NCBI GenBank assembly: GCA_011523615.1
Contig: WTGJ01000027.1
Span: 788,170 to 852,169, forward strand
Direction of reading: 5' to 3'
DNA length: 64,000 bases
Source: Chloroflexota bacterium
GTDB taxonomy: Bacteria; Chloroflexota; Anaerolineae; Aggregatilineales; Phototrophicaceae
The position numbers and the translations under genes are program-made. The stretch's first letter is position 1. Each line of letters opens with the position of its first letter. Under the pieces are notes generated by a model. It searched no databases, was not told the origin of the DNA, and saw only the letters and a program-made list of their open reading frames with translations. Below are positions 9,195 through 18,372 of this stretch, one piece after another.

Positions 9195-10061
9195 ATGGAT
9201 CGTACCAACCAGCGCAACCGAATCTTCGCCACACTAACCCTGGTCTTGTGCCAGCCTGAATCCCTGCTGAGCTGGGCCTTCGTCATACTGCTAGCGCTTT
9301 TCACCGCAAATTCCAATGAACCCCTGAATTCCGCCTGGCTGACTTTCCGTTTCGCAGCTTGGCACTGGCTTCTGGTGGGTTTGTTGTTGCAACTGGCGCT
9401 ATTTTACGGCGCTTGGCGCAACCCAGAATCGTTGAACGAAAGCCGAACCAGATCTTTCCGAAAAGAGCTGAATCCCAATCAGATCCGCAATCGCAATTCC
9501 AGAGAGCAGTTCCTAGAAGCGATGATGTATCACGACAACATCCACGCCATGGTCACTGCACTCGACACCGGCGGCGCCATGAAATTATCTTTGTCCACCA
9601 CGCTCACCGACATCGGCAATTGGATGCGCTACATGCATGATTTGGCGCTGAAGATCGACGGTTTCGAGGCCAATGATCTGATTCATCAGGACCTGTTGCG
9701 GATACCCGGCCAGCTGCGAGAAGTGGAAGATCAACTGGCTGCCGAAAGCGATGAAACGCTGCTGCAGGATATCCAAGCGCGCCGAGAGCGATTGTCGCTT
9801 CAACACGAGAATTTGCTCCAAGCAGAACAAGTGGCTCGCAGAGCGAAAATCACCTTGCAGAATACCCGTGATTCCCTGGCAACCATTTACGCACAAATGG
9901 CGCGCATGAATACTCTCAAAAGCATCGACGGCTCTCGTGCCAATCGCTTGCGAGAAGAGATTCGCGATGAAGTGAATCAAATGAGTGATGTCTTGCTGAC
10001 CATGGATGAAATGCGCAGCATCGATGATGCCTTAGCGGTCGAATCGCGCCACGACGGCTGA
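9195..10061 (+). CDS. Membrane-anchored coiled-coil protein, putative PspA partner
   Basis: A 288-residue protein with two hydrophobic helices near the N-terminus (about residues 22-38 and 52-74), followed by a cytoplasmic helical region rich in Glu, Arg and Gln with heptad character (REVEDQLAAESDETLLQDI, RERLSLQHENLLQAEQVARR). A GGGAG site precedes the ATG. It directly follows the PspA-like gene and is likely cotranscribed. I do not recognise a named family. The architecture suggests a membrane receptor or scaffold for the PspA-like protein, which is inference from adjacency and shape. Confidence 0.7.
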   Translation: MDRTNQRNRIFATLTLVLCQPESLLSWAFVILLALFTANSNEPLNSAWLTFRFAAWHWLLVGLLLQLALFYGAWRNPESLNESRTRSFRKELNPNQIRNRNSREQFLEAMMYHDNIHAMVTALDTGGAMKLSLSTTLTDIGNWMRYMHDLALKIDGFEANDLIHQDLLRIPGQLREVEDQLAAESDETLLQDIQARRERLSLQHENLLQAEQVARRAKITLQNTRDSLATIYAQMARMNTLKSIDGSRANRLREEIRDEVNQMSDVLLTMDEMRSIDDALAVESRHDG

Positions 10062-10140
10062 TCTTTCCTCAATCACGACGCCCGCAACACGAGCGAATTC
10101 ATACCTGGGTGGCCCGCGGCCCTATCTCCCCAGCCGTTCT

Positions 10141-10770
10141 TCATTCGGTAGCCGTCCATGGAATGTGATGAACCTCTCCCTTGCGTTGCGGGTCCGGGAG
10201 CAATTCTTGCATCGTTTCCCCCAGGATGTTCAGCACGGTCAAGGGGATGAGTTTCAAAGACATCTCCTGAAGTTGTTGTAGCTCGTCCGCCAATACCCGT
10301 TTTGCTGATTCATCCCGCTCGGTCAGCAAATCCCGATAAGAGGAGGTCATGCTGCGCAAGATTTCAGAAACCTGTTCCGTGATCTGGGTTAAAGATTCCC
10401 CGTCTGATTGCTCCGCCTTGCTCAAGGCCCAACTGGCACTGATGAGCAGGGGTACCGTACTCAACCATACGACGATGTACGCTTGAATCAATGCTTCGTG
10501 CACATCCGCCGGTAGATTCGCCAGATCATCCTTCAATGCTTGGCGAATGCGCTGCATGACCCGCTCCGGCAGCCCAGCGGGCGCACGCTCCAACTGCACT
10601 TCACGGAGCCACTGTTCCAATTTTCTCAACGGAATAGCCAACGGATCGGCGGCCATTTCTGGCGCGGACGTTGGTCTCCGCTCTTCATCGGTATCTTCCG
10701 CCAGATCGTGGCTCAGTTCGGGTTCTTCTTGCAACGAGGGTAGCGGTCTTTTTCGCGGCTCCTGCTTCAT
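10141..10770 (-). CDS. Putative membrane-associated regulator downstream of the ECF sigma factor
   Basis: A 209-residue product beginning at the ATG at 10770, which has a strong AGAGGAAGGGGA site. The sigma factor gene's TGA ends one base earlier, so the two are translationally linked. The N-terminal 70 residues are acidic and probably disordered. One hydrophobic helix follows (IQAYIVVWLSTVPLLISAS, about residues 113-131), then a charged helical tail. Position suggests an anti-sigma factor, but the HxxxCxxC zinc motif of common anti-sigma domains is absent and there is no clear periplasmic domain. The function is therefore unproven. Confidence 0.6.
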   Translation of the reverse strand: MKQEPRKRPLPSLQEEPELSHDLAEDTDEERRPTSAPEMAADPLAIPLRKLEQWLREVQLERAPAGLPERVMQRIRQALKDDLANLPADVHEALIQAYIVVWLSTVPLLISASWALSKAEQSDGESLTQITEQVSEILRSMTSSYRDLLTERDESAKRVLADELQQLQEMSLKLIPLTVLNILGETMQELLPDPQRKGEVHHIPWTATE

Positions 10771-10771
10771 T

Positions 10772-11404
10772 TCAATCCCCTTCCTCTGGGATGGATAAAC
10801 GCTCTTCCGGGCTGCGTGCCCGTTGTTTTGGCGCTTCTTTGCGGCTCGCATCAGGATGAACCTCCGCCAAACGGCGCCGCGCCCTGAATAACTTGCTTTT
10901 CACTGCACTGACGCTCTCGCCTTGCAGTTCAGCAATTTCACGGTAGGAATAGTCATACCAATAGCGCAATATCACCACGAGTCGATAATCCTCTGGCAAT
11001 TGGGCCAGCAGCTGTTGAAACTCTTCGCTGGTTTCATGAGCGATCGCGGCTTGTTCGGGGCTGGGTTCATCGCTGGCCAAAGCCAAAGAGCCGGCGGAAG
11101 GTTCATCTTCCAGCGAGATGAACGAAATGCGCCGGCGCCGCAAGCGATCGATGCAATGATGGGATGCGATGGAAAGCAACCAGGTCTTGAAGGATCGTTC
11201 GCGGTTGAAGCTTCCTAAGTTTCGGTAAGCACGCAGAAAACTCTCCTGACTCGCATCTTCCGCTTCAATCCGATCGCCCAACATGCGGTAACAAAGGTTG
11301 TAGACATCGTCTTGATATGCGAGGACGAGCTGAGCAAATGCATCCTGGTCGCCTGCCAAGGTCGCGACGACCCAATCCAGAATCTCCAGTGGCGACTCCA
11401 CCAA
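10772..11404 (-). CDS. ECF-type RNA polymerase sigma factor (sigma-70 family)
   Basis: A 210-residue ECF sigma factor that redirects RNA polymerase. Region 2 is clear (DVYNLCYRMLGDRIEAEDAS, QESFLRAYRNLGSF, FKTWLLSIASHHCIDRLRRR). Region 4 contains the helix-turn-helix (LPEDYRLVVILRYWYDYSYREIAEL, then SVSAVKSKLFRARRRL). It starts at a GTG and is followed immediately by a putative regulator. It lies between the PspA-like pair and the DUF917 operon, which runs in the same direction but ends 62 bases upstream. Confidence 0.93.
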   Translation of the reverse strand: MVESPLEILDWVVATLAGDQDAFAQLVLAYQDDVYNLCYRMLGDRIEAEDASQESFLRAYRNLGSFNRERSFKTWLLSIASHHCIDRLRRRRISFISLEDEPSAGSLALASDEPSPEQAAIAHETSEEFQQLLAQLPEDYRLVVILRYWYDYSYREIAELQGESVSAVKSKLFRARRRLAEVHPDASRKEAPKQRARSPEERLSIPEEGD

Positions 11405-11466
11405 AATACGTACCTGTATTCTACGTTACCTACCGCCGGTTGTTGCGGTTTTGAGAGTGAATGAAA

Positions 11467-12564
11467 TTATAGTAAATCGCCAGGTAACGCTTGGAATGCT
11501 ACATCGGGGTAGCCAAAGGCTGCCGGCCCGACGCTCGCCAGCGCAGTGGTCGTTTTCAGCTCTTTCGGCGCGGGCATCGCCAAAACGGCGACCCGCAATC
11601 CATAACGGATGGCTTCCGTCCCCACCGGTTCACCCTCTTCGAGCGTCAACAGTGAAATCAAATCCGGCACCGTACACAGGATTTGATCACCCTGTACCGC
11701 GATCAGGTTTTCGTTTTGAAAGTCGATCACCAACTCTTCTTGGCCGTGATCCAAAGAGGCGATGCGCATCCGCCCTCTTGCGAAGCCCTTCACCGTTCGC
11801 CGAAATACGTCGACGATCTTTCCACGGTACAGGATGAAGCCATTCGCCGCAGCTGCCACATGCTCGGCGGGGTCCTCTCCATTGGCTCGACATTCCAAGA
11901 TGATGTTCCCCAAACGCCAGGAAAGGGTCAATGTGTCCCGGATCAAGTGACGCTTCAGCGTTGCGCCATCCGTGACCGGCATCACCAACGCGGCCGAACC
12001 ACCCATCTCGATCGTAAGGTTTCGCGCATATTCTTCGGCTCGTTTTGGCGTATCCAGTTCATTGAAAATCGCGACGTTCCCATGGCAATCCCCCAACACG
12101 AATGGCACTGGCGGAACCCCGCCGATCATCAGCGTATCCATCTGCAATTCGGGGAATGCCCGCCCCATGGAATCACCATCGATCAGCGGCAGGCCGAGCT
12201 GCAATGCCGCCGGAATGGGGGACAAGGCATTGCCGCCGCCGATCTCCGCGATCCCGATCGCGACCATCTGCTTTCCGGTATGCTCTTCCCAGGCGCGGCA
12301 GGCCAGCGAAACTTCATCGCCACGGGCCATTTTCTCCACCCCGACGGTGGGGGCGCCCATCACGCTCACGGTGCAGACGATGGCCTCATCCACCAACTCA
12401 TCTACGGAGATCACCGGGCAGACCCCACCGTACTCCCTCAGGTAGACGCGCGCTTCGATCGCGCCGAGGTAGGTGCTGCCCCCTCCACCGGTGCCCAGGA
12501 CGCCGGCGCCGATGGCGATGGCTTCGATCTCCGCTTCCGTGATGCGCCGCAATCCGCCATTCAT
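11467..12564 (-). CDS. DUF917 family protein (S-methyl-thiohydantoin desulfurase-like), paralogue 3
   Basis: A 365-residue DUF917 protein. The N-terminal signature GAGVLGTGGGGSTYLGAIEAR is present, as are the GAPTVGVEKM, EIGGGNALSPI and DGDSMGRAFPELQMD segments shared by all three copies in this operon. Members of this family have been annotated as S-methyl-thiohydantoin desulfurases, and many stand next to hydantoinase genes. It overlaps the upstream DUF917 gene by the four bases ATGA and is the last gene of the operon. The substrate is inferred only. The conserved core suggests it is active, since no motif seems lost. Confidence 0.88.
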   Translation of the reverse strand: MNGGLRRITEAEIEAIAIGAGVLGTGGGGSTYLGAIEARVYLREYGGVCPVISVDELVDEAIVCTVSVMGAPTVGVEKMARGDEVSLACRAWEEHTGKQMVAIGIAEIGGGNALSPIPAALQLGLPLIDGDSMGRAFPELQMDTLMIGGVPPVPFVLGDCHGNVAIFNELDTPKRAEEYARNLTIEMGGSAALVMPVTDGATLKRHLIRDTLTLSWRLGNIILECRANGEDPAEHVAAAANGFILYRGKIVDVFRRTVKGFARGRMRIASLDHGQEELVIDFQNENLIAVQGDQILCTVPDLISLLTLEEGEPVGTEAIRYGLRVAVLAMPAPKELKTTTALASVGPAAFGYPDVAFQALPGDLL

Positions 12565-13643
12565 GAACCGAGCCGTTCCTCCACTGGGATGTAATCGACG
12601 TCATAGCCAAAATAGCGCGGCCCGACCAACTCAATCCCCGCTTCCGTCCGCCATTGTGCAGCACAGGGAAAGGCGATCACCGCCACCCGAAATCCGTAGC
12701 GCAAGCCTTCCGTGGTGATCGGCTCCGCGGATTCCGCATCCAGCACGGCGATCAAATCCGGCACCGTGACGATGAATTGATCATCGATTCGGGCGGCCAG
12801 ATGCTCATTCTGGAAACTCAAGCGCAGTCGTTTGCCTTCATATTCATGGATGCCTTCCATATAAGCATCGCCTCTGGCAAAGCCACCTTCCGTCCGCCGC
12901 TCCACGTCGCTGACTTTCCCCTCGAAGACCAGGAAACCATCCAGCGCAGCTCGCACCGAATCCACCGGATTCGCTTCCTGCCGGCGAGCATTCATGATGA
13001 TCCGACCGATTTCCCTCGCGCGAGACATCGTGCCATGGATCGCACACTCTTTGAGTTGGGCCACGGTGGCTGGATAAAGGGCGATCAAGGCGGTTGCGCC
13101 CATATCGATGGTGATGCTCCGCGCAAAGGTCTCCGTCCATAGGTTGTCGATCGTCTCGAGCAGCAGGGTATTGCCACGTTCATCAGACATCGCCATCGGA
13201 GTCGCCGATAAACCATGTAGGGTATGCGTCACCATCTGCAGCTCTGGAAAGGCCCGGCCCATCCCATCACAGTCGACGAGGGGAATCTGCAAGCGCGCCG
13301 CCAAATACAAAGGCACCACCGAATTCAAGCCACCGGCTTCGATGCTCATAGTGGCGCGGATCGGCTGATTGAGATAACGGCTGATGGTCTCGAACGCATT
13401 GAGCACATCGTCGCCGCTGGGCATTTTTTCCACCATCACGGTGGGCGCGCCCATCATCGCCGAGGGCACCACCAGATCTTCATCCGCCAATTCATCCAGG
13501 CTCAGCATTTGAATGGGACCATAATCGCGGATCGCTTGCCGGGACATGATTTTGCCGATGTAAGGATCGCCGCCACCGCCAGTGCCCAATACCGCCGCAC
13601 CCAATGCCAACTCATCCAGTGCAGTTTCATCCACCAGCTGCAT
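12561..13643 (-). CDS. DUF917 family protein (S-methyl-thiohydantoin desulfurase-like), paralogue 2
   Basis: A 360-residue paralogue with the signatures GAAVLGTGGGGDPYIGKI, GAPTVMVEKMPSGDD, EAGGLNSVVPLYLAA and DCDGMGRAFPELQM. It differs in that IEAGGLNS replaces the IxEIGGxNS of the other copies, which may alter substrate choice. It starts three bases after the hydantoinase-like gene ends and overlaps the next DUF917 gene by ATGA. Such tight spacing among four related genes suggests a multi-subunit complex or successive steps on similar ring substrates. Confidence 0.88.
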   Translation of the reverse strand: MQLVDETALDELALGAAVLGTGGGGDPYIGKIMSRQAIRDYGPIQMLSLDELADEDLVVPSAMMGAPTVMVEKMPSGDDVLNAFETISRYLNQPIRATMSIEAGGLNSVVPLYLAARLQIPLVDCDGMGRAFPELQMVTHTLHGLSATPMAMSDERGNTLLLETIDNLWTETFARSITIDMGATALIALYPATVAQLKECAIHGTMSRAREIGRIIMNARRQEANPVDSVRAALDGFLVFEGKVSDVERRTEGGFARGDAYMEGIHEYEGKRLRLSFQNEHLAARIDDQFIVTVPDLIAVLDAESAEPITTEGLRYGFRVAVIAFPCAAQWRTEAGIELVGPRYFGYDVDYIPVEERLGS

Positions 13644-13645
13644 GA

Positions 13646-15187
13646 CTACGCTCCTTCCAAATCGCCAACTGCCTTGACCGCAATGCGTATGGCATTCCCA
13701 GGCAAATATGCCAGCGGCACCTCTTCCACATCGACAATTTCGATCGAGTCAGAGGTTGCGCCGGCCGCAATCGCCCGTTGACGTGCCTCATCTTTTGCCT
13801 GATCCAAAACTTCATCTCTGGTGGAGCCTTCGAGTGAGAAAATGCGGTCGCATTCACCACCCACCTGCGCGATGGCTGCGCCGATTGCATTGGCGACGGC
13901 AAAATGCGGCGGTTTCAGCATCTCGGAAGATCCGGGGATTTCCTCCTGCAACAAAATGCTGCCGCCACCCACCACAATCACCGGCACCGGCGTGGCGCTG
14001 GTTTTCATGCGATCAACGGCATTCGTCACCATTTCCAACATATGGCCTTCCACGTTTTGGGCAAAATCCGCCGTAATCTGCGTCACACGCGAGCGATCGC
14101 CGATATCCACTTTGCCCGTTGCGACCATCACATCGGAGGCCGTCATCTCCTCCCCACCAAAGATCAAGGCGCGATCCGTGATCTCATAGCCTACGCTGCG
14201 GGGACCCACGGCGATCGGTTCGCTCTGCACCAAACTGCCGCCACCCAAGCCGATGTTGTAGGTATCAGGCATTCGGAAATTCGTGCGCACCCCGCCAATA
14301 TCCACCGCCAAAGCCGCCACTCGGGGAAAGCCCTGCTGCAGCACGCCGATATCGGTCGTCGTTCCACCCACATCGACGACGATCGCGTCTCGCAAACCGC
14401 TGAGGAAAGCGGCGCCGCGCATGCTGTTGGTCGGCCCCGAAGCAAAAGTCAACACCGGATAATCCGCCGCGAATTCCGCGTTCATCAACGTGCCATCATT
14501 TTGGCTGATGAAAAACGGTGCTTCGATCGCCATTTGTTCCAGAGCAGCGCGAAATCCGGCGATCGTCCTCAGCGCCAGGGTACGCAGACAGCCATTCATG
14601 ATGGCGGCATTCTCTCTTTCGAGGAGGCCGATGCGCCCGATTTCGCTGGATAAGGTCACATTGGCATCCGGGATCACATCTGCGACGATTTCCCCAGCAC
14701 GCACCTCAAATTCGGTGTTCACCGGTGAGAAGACGGAGCTGATGGCCACCGCCGAAATGCCGCGATCGCGGATCTGCTCCGCAATCCCCCGAATCTCGCT
14801 TTCATCAAAGGGGGAGATGACCCGGCCATCAAACTCGTGCCCACCATGAGCCAGGAAGTAATGATTGCCCACCACATCGCGCAGATCATCCGGCCAATCC
14901 ACCATCGGCGGCAAACAGACCGTCGCCGGCAAACCCAGCCGCAGGCAAGCCGTCTCTTGCAAATGGCGCCGTTCGACCACCGCGTTGGTGAAGTGCGTCG
15001 TGCCGATCATCACCCCATCCAAACTCGCAGGATCCAACGAAACCTCGTCGATGATGTGCCGCAGTGAATTGATGATGCCGGCGGTTACATCGGCAGTGGT
15101 AGGCGTCTTGTACCATGCGCGAACTTCGCGGCCTTCCATCAAGACGATATCCGTATTGGTTCCCCCGACGTCGATCCCTATCCTCAT
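13646..15187 (-). CDS. Hydantoinase/oxoprolinase A-type ATPase
   Basis: A 513-residue protein of the HyuA/oxoprolinase A superfamily, which hydrolyses cyclic amides with ATP. It has the N-terminal phosphate-binding motif IGIDVGGTNTDIVLM, GTTHFTNAVVERR, a second nucleotide motif VVDVGGTTTDIGVLQ, and GLGGGSLV near residue 310. It is shorter than HyuA-type acetophenone carboxylase or 5-oxoprolinase subunits (usually about 700 residues), matching the compact form usually found with DUF917 proteins. No HyuB partner is present. A 48-base gap separates it from the upstream DUF917 gene. It probably opens a hydantoin-like ring after or before the action of the DUF917 proteins (inference). Confidence 0.88.
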   Translation of the reverse strand: MRIGIDVGGTNTDIVLMEGREVRAWYKTPTTADVTAGIINSLRHIIDEVSLDPASLDGVMIGTTHFTNAVVERRHLQETACLRLGLPATVCLPPMVDWPDDLRDVVGNHYFLAHGGHEFDGRVISPFDESEIRGIAEQIRDRGISAVAISSVFSPVNTEFEVRAGEIVADVIPDANVTLSSEIGRIGLLERENAAIMNGCLRTLALRTIAGFRAALEQMAIEAPFFISQNDGTLMNAEFAADYPVLTFASGPTNSMRGAAFLSGLRDAIVVDVGGTTTDIGVLQQGFPRVAALAVDIGGVRTNFRMPDTYNIGLGGGSLVQSEPIAVGPRSVGYEITDRALIFGGEEMTASDVMVATGKVDIGDRSRVTQITADFAQNVEGHMLEMVTNAVDRMKTSATPVPVIVVGGGSILLQEEIPGSSEMLKPPHFAVANAIGAAIAQVGGECDRIFSLEGSTRDEVLDQAKDEARQRAIAAGATSDSIEIVDVEEVPLAYLPGNAIRIAVKAVGDLEGA

Positions 15188-15235
15188 GATCTTCCTTCCT
15201 TGAACGGATGCTCAGCAGAACGATAATGTTTACGG

Positions 15236-16348
15236 TCACATATGTTGTGCAACCGGTGGCCGTTCACCCACCACTCCTCCGGGCAATGCCTGGAAATCCA
15301 CGTCATAGCCGAAGGCTCTGGGGCCGACTACCTGCAAGCCAGCCTCTGTCTTCAATTGAGCCGCACCTGGTACCGCGAGCACCGCCACTCGCGTGCCAAA
15401 GCGCAACAGCTCCGTGGGCACCGGTTCACCGGTCTCATCTTCGATGATGCAAATCATATCGGGCACGGTGACGCGGACCTCATCGTTGATGGTGGCAATC
15501 AAGTATTCGTTTTGAAACTCGATCTGCAACCGCTCGCGCTCCGCAAAATCGTCGATTTTGACCCAACCTCGGGCAAAGCCACGCGTCGTCCTACGAAACA
15601 CATCGACCACCTTGCCACGCAGCAGGACTTCACCCGCCAATACCTCAGCGACGATGGTGGGAATGTCTTCGTTGGCGTCTCGACCCGCCAACACGCGGCA
15701 ACCCAAGGCATGGGCCAGACTCAGCGTGTAGTGCACACCGTGATCTTTCAGCTGACGACCGGTCATCACCACACCTGCCAGACCGGAACGTGCGCCCATG
15801 CTGGTGGCGAGATTCCGCGCGATCCTTTCCGCCCAGAATTCATCCGCCGCTTTTGGCACGATCACTTCCGCAAACCGGCAATCCGCCATCGCCAGAGGGG
15901 TGACTGGGATGCCGCCGTTGAAACTGAAACTGCTCATCTGAATTTCCGGGAATGCTCGCCCCATGCCATCGCTATCCACGGTGGGTATGCCGAGCTGCAC
16001 ACCGGCAATCAAGGGATTGATGGAATTGGAACCGCCGATTTCCGCAATCGCCACCGCATCAAATCGTTGACCCAGATGCTTTTCCAGCGCGCGGATGGCT
16101 CGTTTCATTTCCGTGCCTTCCGGCAGTTTCTCAATGCCCACGGTCGGCGCACCGATGCTACCCACCACCATGGTCAAGGCTTCATCCGCGAGATCATCGG
16201 GGGCGATGACGTCTTGTTTGCCTTTCTGTTTGAGTAGTTCTCGCAATTGCAACTTGCCCAGATACGGGTTCCCTCCCCCGCCGGTACCCAGTATGCCGGC
16301 GCCGATGGCCAGGGGTTCCAAATCTACCCACTTGATCTCACGAAGCAT
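15236..16348 (-). CDS. DUF917 family protein (S-methyl-thiohydantoin desulfurase-like), paralogue 1
   Basis: A 370-residue DUF917 protein with GAGILGTGGGGNPYLGKL, GAPTVGIEKLPEGTEM, EIGGSNSINPLIAG and DSDGMGRAFPEIQMS. It overlaps the end of the upstream ABC ATPase gene by 11 bases, which ties the catabolic genes to the transporter genes in one transcript. The C-terminal regions of the three copies share VPDLI/MI and GxRVAVLAxP motifs. The sequences have clearly diverged, so the triplication is not recent. Confidence 0.88.
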   Translation of the reverse strand: MLREIKWVDLEPLAIGAGILGTGGGGNPYLGKLQLRELLKQKGKQDVIAPDDLADEALTMVVGSIGAPTVGIEKLPEGTEMKRAIRALEKHLGQRFDAVAIAEIGGSNSINPLIAGVQLGIPTVDSDGMGRAFPEIQMSSFSFNGGIPVTPLAMADCRFAEVIVPKAADEFWAERIARNLATSMGARSGLAGVVMTGRQLKDHGVHYTLSLAHALGCRVLAGRDANEDIPTIVAEVLAGEVLLRGKVVDVFRRTTRGFARGWVKIDDFAERERLQIEFQNEYLIATINDEVRVTVPDMICIIEDETGEPVPTELLRFGTRVAVLAVPGAAQLKTEAGLQVVGPRAFGYDVDFQALPGGVVGERPPVAQHM

Positions 16349-17330
16349 GCGACACCGTTCCCGGGTGCAAGTGGCAGGCTACATGATGATTCTCGTCCGT
16401 CAGCAACAAGGGTGGCAAATGTGTCTCACATTTGGACATTTTCTCGGCATGGCAGCGAGAGGCAAATGGGCAACCGGGCAAGTCACTCAATTCGCTGATT
16501 TCTCCTTTCAGGATGATTTCTTCCCGTTGCAGATCAGGATCCGGCTCGGGAATTGCCGAGATCAAAGCCTGAGTATAGGGATGTTTGGGGCGTTCAAAAA
16601 TGGTATCTGACCCGGCAACTTCCACCAGCTTTCCCAGATAGAGCAGACCGATTTCATCGCACATATAACGGACCAAACCCAAATCATGAGAGATGAACAT
16701 ATAGGACAAGGCATATTCGTCCTGCAAACGCTGCAGCAAATTCAGGATCTGCGCCTGCACCGACACATCCAGCGCGCTGGTGGGCTCATCCAGAATCAAC
16801 AGCTCCGGCTGGACGGCCAAAGCCCTGGCAATTCCCACTCTTTGCTGTTGCCCACCACTGAATTCGTGGGGATAACGGTAGAAATGTTCGTTTTGCAAAC
16901 CCACCTCGCGCAACAATTCAGCGGCTCTTTTTTGCCGCGCTTCCCCGCGCAGACCTTTATGCAACCACAATGCTTCGCCAACGATCTGCCCGATCGTCAT
17001 GCGCCGATTCAAGGAAGCCGCCGGCGCCTGGTAAATCATTTGCATTTGCGAGCGAATCTTGCGCAACTGGCGCGCATTCAAATCGGTCAGCTGGATGCCA
17101 TTGAATTCGATGCTCCCCGCGCTCGGCTGGATCAGCCGCAGCACACTCTTGCCGATCGTCGTCTTGCCCGAGCCAGATTCCCCCACCAAACCGAAGGTCT
17201 TGCCTCTTGGGATGCGAAAACTGACATCATCCACCGCTTTGAACTCACCGATCTTGCGGTTGAGCAGCCCACCACGAATGGGGAAGGATACTTTGAGCCC
17301 CCTCACCTCGAGGATGGCGTCATCTGGCAT
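16338..17330 (-). CDS. Peptide/nickel-type ABC transporter ATP-binding protein (second ATPase)
   Basis: A 330-residue ATPase with Walker A GESGSGKTTIGKSV, signature FSGGQQQRVGIARAL, Walker B ELLILDEPTSALD, and the C-terminal oligopeptide-transporter extension with clustered Cys (GCPFASRCHAEKMSKCE) that can bind an iron-sulfur cluster in OppD/DppD-type proteins. The ATG at 17330 is chosen because TGAGGAG stands at the right distance. It overlaps the upstream ATPase gene by 11 bases. It energises import together with its neighbour. Confidence 0.92.
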   Translation of the reverse strand: MPDDAILEVRGLKVSFPIRGGLLNRKIGEFKAVDDVSFRIPRGKTFGLVGESGSGKTTIGKSVLRLIQPSAGSIEFNGIQLTDLNARQLRKIRSQMQMIYQAPAASLNRRMTIGQIVGEALWLHKGLRGEARQKRAAELLREVGLQNEHFYRYPHEFSGGQQQRVGIARALAVQPELLILDEPTSALDVSVQAQILNLLQRLQDEYALSYMFISHDLGLVRYMCDEIGLLYLGKLVEVAGSDTIFERPKHPYTQALISAIPEPDPDLQREEIILKGEISELSDLPGCPFASRCHAEKMSKCETHLPPLLLTDENHHVACHLHPGTVSHAS

Positions 17331-18369
17331 GCCCATACTCCTCAGTTTCATCAAATAGGTGACAGAACACGTGATGTTCGGCGGTTTTCCGGCTGACCGG
17401 CGGGACGACTTCCCGGCAGTGATCCATGACGTGCGCACAGCGAGGATGGAAACGGCAACCCGCCGGCGGTGAGATCAAGTCGGGTATGTGCCCCGGAATG
17501 CCCTCCAAACCGCCCCGTTCGGATTGCGCATGGGGCAAGGCCTTCAACAAACCCTGCGTATAGGGGTGCAAGGGCTGGTTGAAGAGATCACGCACCGGTG
17601 CAGTCTCGATGACGCGCCCGGAATACATCACCGCCACCCGATCACAAATCTTCGCGACCACGCCCAAATTGTGGGTGATGAGCAAAACCGACAAACCCAT
17701 TTTGCGACCCAACTCTTGGATGAGGCGCAGGATTTGTGCCTGGATGGTCACATCCAACGCGGTGGTGGGCTCGTCGGCGATGAGCAGCTTGGGTTCGCCG
17801 GCCAGGGCCATCGCGATCAGGACCCTTTGCCGCATGCCGCCGCTGAACTGGTGCGGGTAATCATGGATGCGACGATCGGCGTCCGGGATGCCGACCATAT
17901 GCAACAACTCGATCGATCGCTGGAATGCATCGCGCCGTTTTTGTCGGCTGCTGGCAGGGCGTCGGCGCTGGCCCGCTGGCTTCCGACCATTGGCATCGCT
18001 CTGGTAGACCACCGCATCGATGAGTTGTTCGCGGATGCTGAACATCGGGTTGAGGTTGGTCACGGGGTCCTGAAACACGTAACCCAACTCCCGAGCGCGA
18101 AAGCTTTCGATGCCTTTATCGTTCAACTGCAATAAGTCTTTGCCCTCGAAAATCACCTCACCGCGGGTGATCCGCCCCGGCGGGATCGGGATCAAGCGCG
18201 GAATGGCCAGCGCCGTCATCGATTTGCCACAACCCGTTTCGCCGACCAAACCCAGGAATTCACCGCGGCGCAGCTGCAAATTGACGCCGGCCAAGACTTT
18301 TGCCACTCCCTCAAAGGTGTGGAACTCCAGGTGTAAATCGCGGATCTCCAGGAGCGAATCGTTCATCAT
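17320..18369 (-). CDS. Peptide/nickel-type ABC transporter ATP-binding protein (first ATPase)
   Basis: A 349-residue ATPase with Walker A GETGCGKSMTALAI, signature FSGGMRQRVLIAMAL, Walker B LLIADEPTTALD and the Cys-containing C-terminal extension (GCRFHPRCAHVMDHC). Residues about 123-150 carry a basic, low-complexity insertion (NGRKPAGQRRRPASSRQKRR) between the Q loop and the signature helix that is not typical for the family. It starts three bases after the upstream permease gene and overlaps the next ATPase gene. Confidence 0.92.
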   Translation of the reverse strand: MMNDSLLEIRDLHLEFHTFEGVAKVLAGVNLQLRRGEFLGLVGETGCGKSMTALAIPRLIPIPPGRITRGEVIFEGKDLLQLNDKGIESFRARELGYVFQDPVTNLNPMFSIREQLIDAVVYQSDANGRKPAGQRRRPASSRQKRRDAFQRSIELLHMVGIPDADRRIHDYPHQFSGGMRQRVLIAMALAGEPKLLIADEPTTALDVTIQAQILRLIQELGRKMGLSVLLITHNLGVVAKICDRVAVMYSGRVIETAPVRDLFNQPLHPYTQGLLKALPHAQSERGGLEGIPGHIPDLISPPAGCRFHPRCAHVMDHCREVVPPVSRKTAEHHVFCHLFDETEEYGHAR

Positions 18370-18372
18370 GCC

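Noticed and set aside
11683..12594. Plus-strand ORF opposite a DUF917 gene
   Set aside because: Antisense shadow of a conserved gene; no ribosome site and His/Arg-rich composition.
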